In this document: piece after piece, positions 1 through 11,666 of the stretch | How the letters are laid out: every line of letters begins with the position of its first letter | Position numbering within the stretch: position 1 is the stretch's first letter | NCBI GenBank assembly: GCA_950295325.1 | Contig: OX485803.1 | Location: forward strand, 34,179,554 to 34,243,553 | Reading direction: 5' to 3' | From: Polytrichum commune | Lineage: Eukaryota > Streptophyta > Polytrichopsida > Polytrichales > Polytrichaceae | DNA length: 64,000 nt | Program-made: the position numbers and the translations under genes | The notes under the pieces: generated by a model | The model's database searches: none | Told to the model about the DNA's origin: nothing | The model's input: only the letters and a program-made list of their open reading frames with translations

Positions 1-441
1 GGGTTTCGTGGCGTGTGTTCTCTCCAAACTCTTGATCCTTGGCAAGCTTTTCTGCCTCCTCATCTCCTTAACAGAACTCAGCGACTTGGTCCCTAGACTT
101 GGTTCCTCCACCACCACCACCACTGGTTTAGTCAACTTGTCCCTGTCAGGACTGCTTTCCAACGACCTGGCCTTCTTCTCCTTCTTCTTGCTACCTTTCT
201 TCACTTCCTCCGCGTCACAATGGTGATGCACTGCCGCTGCACTGAACGGCACTCCCAGAGATATCGATTTCGTCTGGGGCAGAATTGAGTGCAAGAAGTG
301 GCCACCACCCTTACCCCCCTCTTTACCCTCTTTAGCCTCCGCAACTCTGTGATATATGCTTCGCCCGAAATGCGAGCGCCCCACCCACGTTGGATGCACC
401 TGTTCTGATAGCGTCACCTTCTCATGATGCTTAGCCATCAT
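1..441 (-). CDS. Hypothetical Lys/Ser-rich protein, 3' end outside window
   Basis: On the minus strand an ATG pair at 441-436 opens a frame of 147 codons that reaches base 1 without a stop, so the gene is partial. It begins MMAKHHEKVTLSEQVHPTWV. It then has a Gly/Lys-rich stretch, a Lys-rich run (KKGSKKKEKKARS), five valines encoded by a (CAC)n tract at about 110-124, and a basic Ser/Arg tail. No domain is recognised. The frame stays open upstream to about 588. A possible acceptor (TTGCAG) at 577-576 would make 575-1 an exon joined in matching phase to a segment 879-789 beginning MATDGVGG, with donor GTTGTA at 788. That model would translate the CT tract as an Arg/Glu repeat, which looks more like 5' UTR, so the ATG at 441 is preferred. 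The base composition is GC-rich, unlike the flanking intergenic DNA. A chance frame cannot be excluded. Confidence 0.38.
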   Translation of the reverse strand, partial: MMAKHHEKVTLSEQVHPTWVGRSHFGRSIYHRVAEAKEGKEGGKGGGHFLHSILPQTKSISLGVPFSAAAVHHHCDAEEVKKGSKKKEKKARSLESSPDRDKLTKPVVVVVEEPSLGTKSLSSVKEMRRQKSLPRIKSLERTHATKP

Positions 442-1700
442 GCGAAAGTGCTTACGGTCACATCGCCCTAAGCAGAACCCCAGCGTTTCTCTCTCACTCT
501 CTCTCTCTCTCTCAAGCTCCGGGTTCGTCCAATTCCACCACTCAGGCCCAGCGCAAAGGCACCGACATCTCAAACCTGCAAGTAATCCTCACCACGCTCC
601 TCCCAAACCCTCAGTCGACATCACCGCCAACAACATCAACATGAGCATCCCATCTCCTCCGCATCATCCGCGGCTTCGAATTCGTCGTCTTCCATATTAA
701 ATTTTCCCCAACCTTCGACAACAAAAAGATTCAACCTGAACCAAAACCTCCGCAGGCAGGCACCCCAAGTGCTAAAAGGTTATACAACCTGCGCTTGCTT
801 GCTCGGTCCCTTCATCGTCGTCCCCCGCCGCCCCTCCATCCTTGTTGCGTGACGCACCGCCCACACCATCAGTCGCCATGGAAGCGCCACTCGCACCCGC
901 AGCAGCTCTCAAACCCCTCAACCAAACCTTGTAGAAGTGTGCAATTTTCCTCCCCGCTGCTGCTAAGCTTGATTGGTGTGCCAGCAGCACCCCTGCAAGG
1001 AGCCTTAGGAACCCTGGGACCCCCTGGGCATGCGTGCCCTGTATGTGGCGGATCAGGTCAAAGCTTCTGAGCGAATATGCGACCTAGGTGCCCCGTCCCC
1101 CGCAATCCCTCCCCTCCACAAAACCCTAGTCTATAAACCCTTGCCGCCCCCTGGGCCATCATCCTGACGCAAATTATATTGCCCGGCCTGTAACCAAACC
1201 AATCCATATCCGACGCGAGTCCCGACAAACCGAGCCTCGAAAAAGCCATCATCAACTCAAGCTCCACCTAAAACGGCAACACCATTCCTCCACAAACCTC
1301 CGTTCCTCTCTCATATGAGCTCGAATTACGCTGGAATCAAACTACCGAACGCCCCCAAAAAAGAAAGAAAGTAAAAGGCCCAAAAAGTGATCGAATCCGA
1401 GAGCTGTGTTGGTGGCAGCCGAAAACGGCCTACCGCAACGAAGATCTTTGTGATGATTTCTCTATTTTCGATGATGCCAAGCGACTTCTCGGCGAGGAAA
1501 CTGAGCTGCGGAGGCCCTTGCGAAGCTCCGTTCGCGACCGGGGAAATACCGGGTAGCCCGTTGCGGAGCTTGGGCGGGCCGGGCGAATTTCCGGGTCGCT
1601 CGTGGCAGGGAGGGTGCCACGGTGTCGCAGAGGACGGGTCAGGGGCGGTGTTGGTTGCCACGTGGCCATAGGGATCTTTTTAACCTGGACCTGGTGAGTG
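442..1700. promoter_or_regulatory. GC-rich gene-leader/promoter-like block
   Basis: This block is clearly richer in G+C and CpG than the DNA after 1700. It contains a CT-rich tract at 487-513, which reads as GA repeats on the minus strand and is common in plant 5' leaders. It also has a telo-box AAACCCTAG at 1121-1129 followed by CTATAAACCC. Several overlapping frames of 70-110 codons lie at 1326-1671 on both strands, but none looks like a known protein. I read the block as the promoter and 5' region of the minus-strand gene at the left edge, possibly shared with an unrecognised gene. Confidence 0.35.
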
Positions 1701-2164
1701 GGCTCCTGGGGGTGGGGCCTTTACCATATTGCCACTTGCACTTGAGTTAGGAACTCGTAAAATAAAATGCAGCTCTATACGTGCTTTTACACAGCCTTTA
1801 TTATTATGATACGGAGCTTCCATTGGATAGCTTCGTTTTACTTATTGACGTGTTACGGTTCTAGAACCAACCCCATAAAATCAATGGCCACCTTACCTTG
1901 GTCAAAGACAATTTCGATTCACAACACCTACACAGAGGCTTCCGGGCTTACAACACATGTGCCTTATCGGTTTGTGCTTAATCCACTTCACTTCAAACCC
2001 ATGAGACTAATTTCACGGTCTCCGAACTTAGTATTCTTAGGGCTCTACATTGCGAATCATCTCTTCCATCTCTTTTCTCTCACTAGGGGTCATGGAAGTT
2101 TTCCATGTGAAAGATAAGGTTTGTGGTCAACCCTCCAAATATACTCCACATATGATTTGATGTT
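1701..2164. other. AT-rich spacer, no gene seen
   Basis: One plus-strand frame of 116 codons (1767-2117) is present. Its composition resembles random AT-rich DNA and no motif is recognised. Confidence 0.4.
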
Positions 2165-2630
2165 ACGATGCATCTTAACCCCTAAGCGTCTACAACGTCC
2201 AAATTGGGCCTTTCCAAGCTAAAAATAGTGTATTTGAGCTACACACTCTCATTTTTTTAGTTAATCGTGTCAGAAGTGACCCTATTTGAAACCATCTTAT
2301 CTCACAATGCGATCTTTGAATAAGTTAAAACACTTTGATGTTGCTGAAGATTTTAGTTTAAATACACATCTTGGGTGCCCTTTGATGCAAATACATATGT
2401 TGTATTTTGATCATCAATGTCTAGTATGAGTATATTTTATTCTCTTGTTGATATAAGACAATGACTATAATAAGGTTCAAAGCGCGCGCACACACACACA
2501 CACACATATATGGTATATGGTATATGGTATATGGTATATGGTATATAAAATTGTAAGCCCAGGGAAGCCCATAAAATTGTGTATATGGTTGTATATTGCC
2601 CACCCGTGTCCTTTAAGGGTTAAACTTAAA
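2165..2630 (-). repeat. Dispersed repeat, inverted partner at 41.53-41.94 kb
   Basis: This segment matches the reverse complement of 41530-41935 over most of its length. Shared blocks are CTTAACCCCTAAGCGTC near the start, TTTGAGCTACA in the middle, and AAGGGTTAAA at the far end. This copy carries a CA run and TATATGG repeats not seen in the other. Neither copy shows coding potential. Confidence 0.6.
2488..2548. repeat. (CA)n followed by (TATATGG)n tandem repeat
   Basis: About ten CA units run directly into about five and a half copies of a 7-bp unit TATATGG. This is simple-sequence expansion inside the dispersed repeat of 2.2-2.6 kb. Confidence 0.9.
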
Positions 2631-4077
2631 TTTTGTGTAGATTTCAAAGTTCAAAAACCAAAATCTCCACCATTGAGAAGCCTATAAGAAATAGATATAC
2701 TAAGTGGTAATGAAATTAGTCATTATGCAACATTATGCAACATGAGGCATCAAACTCAACCACCACATGCACCATATAACATCCTCTTATGTCTTACATC
2801 TTACAAATGAACGACACGTATGAAAGCACAATCAAGCAAGTGTATCCTAGTGTGCATGATAGGATAGTTATAATCCTAAAATAGGCTTATAATTTAATCC
2901 CAAGCACTTTGTGATCCATTGAAACATGGTCGTTGATTACAATGTGGTAGGAAAACACAACCATGTTTTTGTCCCAATAAGAGGTGAGCTTTTATACACA
3001 TATCCACAAACATATCCACACAACTTTTGCTCTCAACATTCACCACTTTACGGGAATAGTACGTGACTATGGATTACGTTGGGTTGGCCATGTCATGAAT
3101 TGGCTCAAAGCACTTTGCCACCGCTTTTTTTGAGTGCACATGCACACCCTTGTCAACCCCACTAGAGTTTGTATGACATCGTTACATCATATCACGTTTT
3201 GGACATAAAGTTAAAAGATCCAATAGCTCCTATGACCCAAAGTAGATGAGGTATTTGCCAACGTAATGCAATGAGTTGTCTCTTGACTTGTCTTATAATA
3301 ATCATGCCTACTATGATGGTGTCTAACATAATGCCTACTATGCGCTTATTAGACGTTCTATTGATTTAGAGTTGCTTAGCCCAAAACACAAAGAAAATTT
3401 AGTCCTACACAAGGACACATCAATTGTACATTAAGCATACACAAGATTTCATGAAACAAAAAAAAGTAATCACAAAGCTTTAAAATGACTATTCCATACT
3501 AGCCTCTCACCAACCTCTTTTGCATGAGTGCCAAAGGTATTGCTCCTTATATACTTAGTTGCCCTCCAGTGCATGCCTTCAAAGGGAAGAGCATGCCGGT
3601 GCTTTCCATTTTATAGGCTAGGTGGAACATGCCATCTATAGGGCCTTCGCAGACAAGAAGCCACATGTTGGTCATACCAAATCTACTCCCCATTCAAGCC
3701 AAACAATGCCATTTCCCAACCAATGAAGGACTCATTTATTTATATATTTATTCTAGAATAAGAAACTAGACCCCCTCACTAATGAACATAACAACACACT
3801 AGAAAGAAAGAAAGAGAAACTCCGGTCCCTTTTAACAAGGGGCCGGCGTGAATAAAGTGTCCGTTCGTAATGCCAATGAACCCGATGGCCTAACATTAAC
3901 AGAAAGCAAGAAGTGGATTCTTTCAACAACACACTACTTATTTGGCAGTTGTGCCATTTTCCAAGGATACACAATTTTTGTGCTCATCGCTTCTCAAAGC
4001 ATACATATTAATGTCCAACATGCCCTTGTCCTAAAACCTTTGCTTTGTTAGGTTCATACGATTGCACCCTAATTGGA
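2631..4077. other. AT-rich gene-free DNA
   Basis: No reading frame with coding character and no clear inverted-repeat element was seen. Confidence 0.4.
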
Positions 4078-4134
4078 ATGTGATAATGATAATAATAATG
4101 TCAAAATGATAATAATAATAATAATAATAATAAT
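4078..4134. repeat. (ATA/AAT)n microsatellite
   Basis: Repeated ATA units, interrupted once. The run sits where the two related elements at 10.1 and 43.5 kb have an A-rich stretch, so it probably grew from that stretch. Confidence 0.9.
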
Positions 4135-4442
4135 TCAAAGAGTGCCTGGAATCATAATAATCCAAGTGACATTCATTGGAATCCAACAAAGTAGTGTAAG
4201 ACAAACTTTAGGGTAAAGAATGTTGGTTAAGGGAAATATTTAAGTTAATTGTAGCTGCCATAGATGAAATTAAGAAAACCATTCATGAATTATAGAAATG
4301 GCTTGGATGAATGTCTATTTTATTTTAAATTACTTCTTTAATCTACCCAATCTTAGAATATTATTTTTTGAGTTGCCTAACTTACTTCGCACTTTAATTA
4401 ATTATTAGGCAAAAAGGTGCCCAAGCTGCTAGAGAGCTACGG
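4135..4442 (+). mobile_element. MITE family B copy 1, 5' end degraded
   Basis: Nearly collinear with 10160-10522 and 43590-43794. Shared blocks include AAGTGACATTCATTGGAATC, AACCATTCATGAATTATA, TTTAATTAATTATTAGGCA and the terminal CTAGAGAGCTACGG followed by TA. The inverted 5' terminus seen in the 43.5-kb copy is missing here, replaced by the ATA microsatellite. Non-coding. Confidence 0.7.
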
Positions 4443-4446
4443 TACT

Positions 4447-6400
4447 AGAAGACAATATGTCTCTTGTGGTATCACTCTTTGACGGAATGGATAAAAAAGA
4501 TGAGTGAAATTGTGCATGCAACTAACAACGTCTACGCTTCAATGATGGATTTCGACATGACTCCCCTAAATACTTAATGTAAAGCGGGTCAAGAGATACA
4601 AACACATTATGTATGCCACGGACCATTTAGTTCATCAACTTTCATAAAGCTACAAAGCATCCACATGGGAATAAAGTACTCTAATTTGGAAGTTCGTATG
4701 ACCATAATAAACACCACAATTAGACATAGATAAATATCATGATTTAGCCTAGCTATATCACATGAGAACATGAAATTCCACACATTTTGTTCGTACACTA
4801 TGACCTAAATTGGTTCAAGTTTCTAGGGCAAAATGTGACCCATGGTGTGACACACTAGAAAATCCAATGGCTCCGCACAAATACAACAACTAGCTCTCAC
4901 TCACAATAGTGTGACAATAATATAGTTGTTGTTCCCCATTGTCCACCCTTGAAAGAAGAAAGATATCCTTGAAGTTATATCACACACTTTCATTATAACT
5001 AACACGTACTCTCTTTTTCATTTTCCTTCTATTCTTTTTGAGACAACATGTCAACAAGCCAACATATACTCAACAAGAGCATGATATGTCAATTTCTCAT
5101 GCAATATTCACCTCAACTTTCAATAATGGACTTCAATAACAACATCCCATAAACATGTAAAACAAACAGGTTAAAAAAAGGCGCCACATAATTGGAAATA
5201 TGACTACATAAAGTCTAACAATAACCAACATCTTATCCCTATTCCTCATGGACCCCTCTCTACTAGTGTCTAGGGAGGATTTAGGGCATAATCAATTAGG
5301 ATCCTAGTGTTTCCAATCCAACCAATTACATGTTGACATCTTTCAAATTTTTCTTTGCTAAATTGTAGTATGGTATATGAATTCCTCTAAAATGATAGGT
5401 AATTTTCACGAAGTCTTGACCTTCAACCGGTTGATTCTCAACCTCAACCGGCTCATCTGGAACTAGCAGTTGGTTCTCCATGTTCATTGCTCTCTACCTC
5501 CTTTCCTTATCTACCTTATGCATTCCTTTGGCCCCATGTGCATCATATTCTAGTAACTTCCAATGAGCTCCCAAAAACAGACCATGTGTTCCAAGAAAAA
5601 ATAGAAGCATGGAAGAAGTGATGAAACACTCCCCCCCCCAAAAAAGTAATAAATATATAAATATATAAATAAAATTCAACTACTACACTACTTAATAATA
5701 CTCAACACTGGGGTGTTGCACCCTAGTGTTGGAATTTGTGAAAAGTTTATTATCCTCTTATGTTGGTCACCATTTGTAAAATAAATGGTACTCAACATGA
5801 TTGTTGTCCATTTTACACAAGGAATTTGACAGTTGGGCCAAACAGTGCAATATTCAATTCACATTGTATTCATATCAAAACCCTAACGTAGTGAAAACGT
5901 TGCCGGTGGTTCCATGTGTGCATGCCAACCATTGCACATGTCATTGTCTACAATTATGCAGTACATGATGCACAATTGAATACTGACAAAAAATGAATGC
6001 TTATAATTAGTGTTTACACCCTACATGTCTTTGATTTTGGAAAGGAATCATGTGGGGGTTGTTAGCAATACTATGTAAACATATGGTTTAATGTGACATT
6101 AGAATTGGCATGCTATGGTAATTAGATTGGTCTTCACAACTTGTGACATCCTCTCTAATTGTCACTTAGTAATTTTCCTAGCTTTATGCCTAGCCCCGTA
6201 GATTCATCGCAATGCTCCTTCCTCATTGAGATTTGATTCTAAGTACTCCCTTGTTCCCACACTAACGACCCCAAATGAAACAAGGCCCACATAGCTATTC
6301 CAACCATCTACCCTTGGAAAGAGGGAATACGCTTCGGTCCTTTTTTCACACTTACTTTACATTCAACACAATCAACTACCCTTTTTAAAAAACTTTTTTT
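4447..6400. other. AT-rich gene-free DNA
   Basis: Only short unsupported frames, with a C9 run near 5630. No TIR element was delimited. Confidence 0.4.
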
Positions 6401-6404
6401 GGGG

Positions 6405-6625
6405 GTCTAAGCAACGTAGGTTACCATTTGGAGTAATTTTTTGCTATAACTTATTATTGACATTATTGGTTTTTTTAATGACTATGTTAAATCGTATTCT
6501 GGTGTGCATAGAAACTAATTATTTTATTTGGGTAAAAATATTACACTCTTAGTAAAATGTTATAGCAATGCGTAACTCCAATTGGTAATCCACACCAATT
6601 AGACAAAAAAATGTACACTGATATG
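6405..6625. mobile_element. Foldback/TIR element, relative of 52.55-52.87 kb
   Basis: The left side, GTTACCATTTGGAGTAA followed by GCTATAAC, is inverted on the right as GTTATAGCAATGCG and ACTCCAATTGGTAATCC. The copy at 52.55-52.87 kb has the same order of motifs (GTGTGCAT, ATTTGGGT, TATAGCAATG, ATGGTAATCCACA) but carries an extra insertion. Outer borders are uncertain. Non-coding. Confidence 0.55.
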
Positions 6626-6800
6626 TACATTTAAGTTGCCTTCACAAACATGTTCTTGCTTTACCCATACAATACTTTGGGTAAAAAATAGGTTACAAAA
6701 TTTATAACTTTGTTTATTCATCCACATAGGAACCAAAATAAAATATAAACTATGTATTTTGTGATTGTAGTAAGAAGTGTTCGAAATGCATACTAATCTC

Positions 6801-6822
6801 TCTCTCTCTCTCTCTCTCTCTA
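6801..6822. repeat. (CT)11 microsatellite
   Basis: Uninterrupted dinucleotide run with no associated gene. Confidence 0.9.
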
Positions 6823-8419
6823 GGGAATGGATGTGCTCAATTTAAATCTCCCTCCTTGTTGTCACATTTACCTCTCATGTATCATGGTTTTCGACATTAA
6901 AATAATTCACCAAATAATTAAGACCACACGATTGCACGCATCACATTGTCATTATTTCAATGTTGAGTATGTGTTCTTCCATAATTTCACACGCTGCGCT
7001 TATTCTCTATTATCACGCATCCATGTTAACATTGCATACCTCCTTAACATCACATGCAGTGTGGTTGCCATAGCCGTGATATTAGGGAAGTTAGAGTGTA
7101 GTGTGGAATGTTGATATATTAGTGGGGCAACCTAAATGCATTTATTGGTGCAATTGGATGGAGAGTATAGTATTATATATGCCATTCCAAGATAACTTGT
7201 AAAACACTTTATGAGGTTGTTGCATTCCGGATTCTTCCCAAATTAAGTTAGCAGCTTTTTTGGGGAGACTCACAAGGCACTAACTTAGGCGGGCACACGC
7301 CCGGTATATATACCAATATTGTACCGGTATCGTAAAAATGGTATAAGAGTGGGGTCCGGATCCCGAAACCCGTAGTTCTTTGGAACCGGTACTGGTATAA
7401 TGTGAGTGTAGAAAGGGGTATTATTTGAATCACTAGCATACATGATATACATAAGGAAGAGGTATTGTTATTCTATAGTGTATACACCTGAAAAAATGCT
7501 ATTAAGAATTTTGAAATTAGGGTAGAAGTACAAAAGGGTTGCGTAAGGTTTGGACAGAAAATTGACAATAGATGTGTTAGTTTCACCCAAATCGTATATT
7601 ATGTCCATTGTTGTCACATGGTGTTTGTCCTTAACATTTAACTACCTTGTTCATTCTTGTTAGAGGTTGCATTTGGGTTCTACGTTTTCCAAACTTGGTC
7701 AAAGTGGACATATGTTTAAACTGATCATACGACGGTGTATCTAGATGCTATTATATTCTTAGCTTCAACATCGTGTGCTTTAGGATCAGATTATTATGAG
7801 ATACATCTTATGAATGAAGAATCTTTGATAGCTTTCTCATTGGAAATCGAACGTTGATTGCATGTGTAGTAAATGCCTATTTATTTTCATGAATTATATT
7901 TTGTGTATGTAGTGGATGCATTTATCACATTAAGTTGGAAAGCTTAGTATAAATACACGAGTTCAATTTTTAGCCTACCATTAGTACATATACATTTGTT
8001 TTTCTCTATAAGTTTCTCGTAAATAAGGGGTTTAATTTCATGGGCAACCCATGCACACCATTTGGGTTTCCAACAAAGAGTCCACCCCATCTTAGATGAA
8101 GCAACACCATAATCCACACCGGTGGCAACATCAAAGTCTTCTTACTTTCTTTTCTTTGATTCGTAGACTTGCAAAAAACAAATCATAAATTGACAATTTT
8201 TAAATTTCCTTGCATAGCATCATACTAAGTGGAGAGAGCATGTTCTTTTTCCACGATAATCATCTTAGTTGGTTGCACTTTGATTCTAAAACAAACATAT
8301 GTAATTTAGAATCTTGATCAATTCTTGAAGTGGATGCAAGACATGCAATGATATTACTATGTTTGACACAACCTTCATTCAGTTGTGTGGGGTCTCCCAT
8401 GAAGACTTGATTCATTAGC
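6823..8419. other. AT-rich gene-free DNA
   Basis: A 95-codon frame at 6827-7114 has no recognisable motif. Nothing else is supported. Confidence 0.4.
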
Positions 8420-8755
8420 ACTACACTAAATATGATATTTAGTGTTTGATACACTAAATATGAACACATACACTAAATATCACTAACCCTATGAAAGTAA
8501 GTAACATTAAATGTAAACTCAAACACTAACCATCAACTATGGTAATATGTGGAAGTTACATGCACGAATTTAGTGTTAGTAAGAATACGAAAAAAATTAA
8601 CAATGATAAAAGGAGAAGGGAGGTGACGATAGGGAAGGTGGCGGCACCATTATGTCTAACACTAATTATCAAAGAATTGAAAATTAGTGTTGAGCAGGAT
8701 AGGGTGGTAACAACACTAAATATAATCAAACACTAAATATCATATTTAGTGTAGT
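8420..8755 (+). mobile_element. MITE family A with palindromic ends, copy 1 (336 bp)
   Basis: The element runs from ACTACACTAAATATG to CATATTTAGTGTAGT. Each terminal repeat is itself a palindrome: arms ACACTAAATAT and ATATTTAGTGT around one base. The body matches the reverse complement of 28294-28598, sharing AGTAACATTAAATGTAAACT, TTACATGCACGAATTTAGTG and TTATCAAAGAATTGAAAA. The target duplication at this copy is unclear. Non-coding and non-autonomous. Confidence 0.85.
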
Positions 8756-8839
8756 GCCCTCTCCCATGCCAAACAAAATTATGAAAAGAAAATACAACGA
8801 AGGGACCCATGTTGTCAGAAAAGCAAACCACCCCGGTCA

Positions 8840-9076
8840 CATGGCTCAAGTGCAAACTTGCAATTGTGTCAGTGCAAAGGAGAAGCCATCTTGGATGTTG
8901 CCCTTGTATATGTGTGCACACAATTGCCATTTCGTTCTTCAAGTTATCTAAGTGTTGCGGTGACCAACGTGCATGGGAATCATCTTCCCTGTTAGTTACG
9001 GAATTCATTCACATGTTGGTTGAAGTCCATCTACGAGTAGTGCTTCCACCTCGGTTCACATGGTTAAACAAACCGA
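8840..9076 (+). repeat. Diverged single unit of the 300-bp repeat found in the mL54 intron
   Basis: It shares the order GGCTCAAGTG, AGTGCAAA-GAGAAG, TCTTGGA, GTGTGCACACAA, then the Met-rich CAATTC/CACATG block, with 48.6-48.8 kb. It is much diverged and probably a single dispersed unit. Confidence 0.45.
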
Positions 9077-9077
9077 C

Positions 9078-9494
9078 TAAGGTAGGGGTGGCAATTTCCG
9101 TGCGGGTCCTAAAGTCGACCCCTATGTCGGAAGCACCTATCTAGGTGCTTTTACCTAGGTTTACAAAAGCACAGGTCTCTCAAGGTGCTTTTACCGTTCA
9201 TAGCGCTGCCAACATTTCATTGGCTGCCAGCGGTAGGTTTAATGTTGCCAGTGGTCGGTTTTAGAAATCCACCCTGTGGATATACCACGTACCCTATGTG
9301 TGAGTGTTGGTCACTCTACAAGGTTTCCTTTAAAAATTTGTAGGAAATCATGAACATGTTGGAAAATTTTGATTTTTTCATAGTTGCTCTTGCACCAGCT
9401 TTGCGGAGCGCTCAAAATTTATATAAAAAAAATAGTTTCAGCATCCCAACTAGGTACATCTGAAATTTGGACGGAAATTGCCACCCCCACCTTA
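9078..9494. mobile_element. TIR element of 417 bp
   Basis: The left end TAAGGTAGGGGTGGCAATTT and the reverse complement of the right end, TAAGGTGGGGGTGGCAATTT, differ at one base. Both continue with CCGT. The internal TAGGGGTGGCAA resembles hAT termini, but the inverted match extends outward past it and no 8-bp duplication is seen, so the superfamily is left open. A small palindrome, AAGCACCTA with its inverse, lies at about 9125-9144. Confidence 0.65.
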
Positions 9495-10061
9495 CACATA
9501 GGAAACCATTGGTTTCTCTCCGATTCAAGTGACACTATGTCTAAGAACCCCATGTAGAGACACCATATGACAATAATACAAGTATATGGTGCACAATCGT
9601 GATTCCAAAATTTGAAGTAGATGGAAGAGAGGGAGTAAGCTTTACGAAGGTTTAGATAGAGAACACACTTCATTGATTGCATTTGTTATCTCTCAACGTT
9701 GTTGGCTTGTGTCAAACACAAACATGACACATGGATAGATTTCAACACAAGACTCATGTAGGGCAAGCTTTTTTGCCTCTTTACCCATAGGCTAATGCCA
9801 TTTTTCAAGAATGGGCTCTATCCAAGGTACCATGGTCCATAACGAGAGTCATAGATCATGTTACATAAGTGGTGAAGTGGACATGAGAGGGCTTTGAATA
9901 TGGGGATGGGGAGGATTGGACACCTTGGAGTTGCATAGGCCATTTGGCATGCATTTAAGATTTATGGCAGTTGATGGTTTATTGCGAGGGCCACATTAAT
10001 TAATTTAAAAAAATTAATGTGGATGATTGTTTTTTGTGTTACTTTTGTTATTTAACTAATA
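9495..10061. other. Gene-free DNA
   Basis: No supported feature. Confidence 0.4.
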
Positions 10062-10522
10062 ACACAGCTCTTTAGTAACTTGGGCAGAAATTAATTAATT
10101 AACATGTGTCTAAATTTTTGGAACATTAATTTTGTTGAGTGTCCCAAAAAAATCAAAATCAAAATCAAAGAGTATTTAAAATCATAACAATGCAAGTGAC
10201 ATTCATTGGAATCCAACAAAGTAGCATCAAATCAAAGCAAAATTTGTTGCCAAGCAAAACCATGACATACAAGTGAAAGACAAAAGTAAAGAATGTTGGT
10301 TAAGGGAAGTGTTCAAGTTAATCGTAGCTGCCATAGATGAAAATTAGGAAAACCATCCATGAATTATAGAAATGACTTGGCTAAATGTCTAACTTGTTTT
10401 AAATTTCTTTTTTAATCTACCCAATTTTAGAATAATATTTTATGGGCTGCCTAACTTACCTTCACACTTACCTTTAATTAATTATTAGGCAAAAAGGTGC
10501 CTAAATTGCTAGAAAACTACGG
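10062..10522 (+). mobile_element. MITE family B copy 2 (about 461 bp)
   Basis: The longest copy of the family in the window. The start ACACAGCTCTTTAGTAACTT is the diverged inverse of the end TTGCTAGAAAACTACGG, and TA dinucleotides lie outside both ends. It has internal sequence (about 10225-10290) absent from the 43.5-kb copy. Non-coding. Confidence 0.75.
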
Positions 10523-11070
10523 TATTCACTCATGGAAAGATCCGAGGTCTTGGACCCACATTAATTCCGCCTTGACCAGAAAATAAGTGTGGCCCACACT
10601 AATAATTTCCACCCACACGAATAGGACTATTTAGTGCACCTATGGAGCTCAATGGTTTTGTGGAGACTTATGGTAGTTGTTTGGGTAGGGACGGGGGGTA
10701 ATTATTGGATTCTACTTGCGTTTTGTCAAGGATACTATGTGTTGTAAGGGGGCATCTGGCTATGGCATTGGTATACTTTCAATTTCCGTGATAGGCAGTT
10801 CATATTGGGTGTAGATTTGAAGGTTTATCCTCACACGCATGACATTCTATATTCCAAGCCCAAGAGGTTTGTGGAATGTAAATTATAACAAATTAGTGTG
10901 TGTAATTGGATGCAATGGATGGGGATAGACGCTTGTTCACAATTCTTTGGAACAATCTTGCTTAGTTGCACTTTGATCCTTCTAGAAAAATAAATAAATT
11001 GCAAGTTGTAGAAGCTTGTTCCATTTATGGAGTGGATGGAAGGGATGGAGTAGGTTTTCCAAGGAACATA
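10523..11070. other. Gene-free DNA
   Basis: No supported feature. Confidence 0.4.
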
Positions 11071-11233
11071 TAACATTATTTAGATCCATAACAACGTTAT
11101 GTGGGATTGACATTATTCCATGGAAGATTCTTGGATATGTTCCACATTCAGTTCGAATGTGGGAAATATCTAGGAATGTTCCATGAAATAATGTTAGTCC
11201 CACAAAACACTATTACGGATCTGAGTAATGTTA
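11071..11233. mobile_element. Foldback element (163 bp)
   Basis: Two arms of roughly 80 bases, separated by a few bases near 11153-11156, are imperfect inverse copies. The outer ends are TAACATTATTTAGATCC and GGATCTGAGTAATGTTA, and the inner ends GTTCCACATTC and GAATGTGGGAA. The transcript would fold into one long hairpin. Non-coding. Confidence 0.8.
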
Positions 11234-11666
11234 TGCAAGCCTCATGGTTTTGAGTAATTATATATTTGTCATCCGTAACACACAAACATGACATACTATA
11301 ACACTATGCGGTTTGCGCCCATAAGAATAACACATTATAGTCATTTCAAAATTGGTAACTTAAGTGTGACATGGTTGACTGAAACTCTTTCACAATAATT
11401 AGAATCACGTGCCTAAACACAACAATGATATGGACATCTATATTTGGGTGGCACGTGGTCAAGTGTGGATTTGAGAACGACTGCCAAAACAACATGTGTT
11501 TGAAAAGAGGTTGGAGTACGTGCTCATAACATGCTAATTATTCTAGGCTCAATAGCCAACGTGACATGGGGAATTCATATGACCACTTCATGAGTATGGG
11601 AGTCTTCATTTTGACAATGCATAAGATATTCATGCGAGCTCCAGTAATCACGAGCAAATGGTCGAG

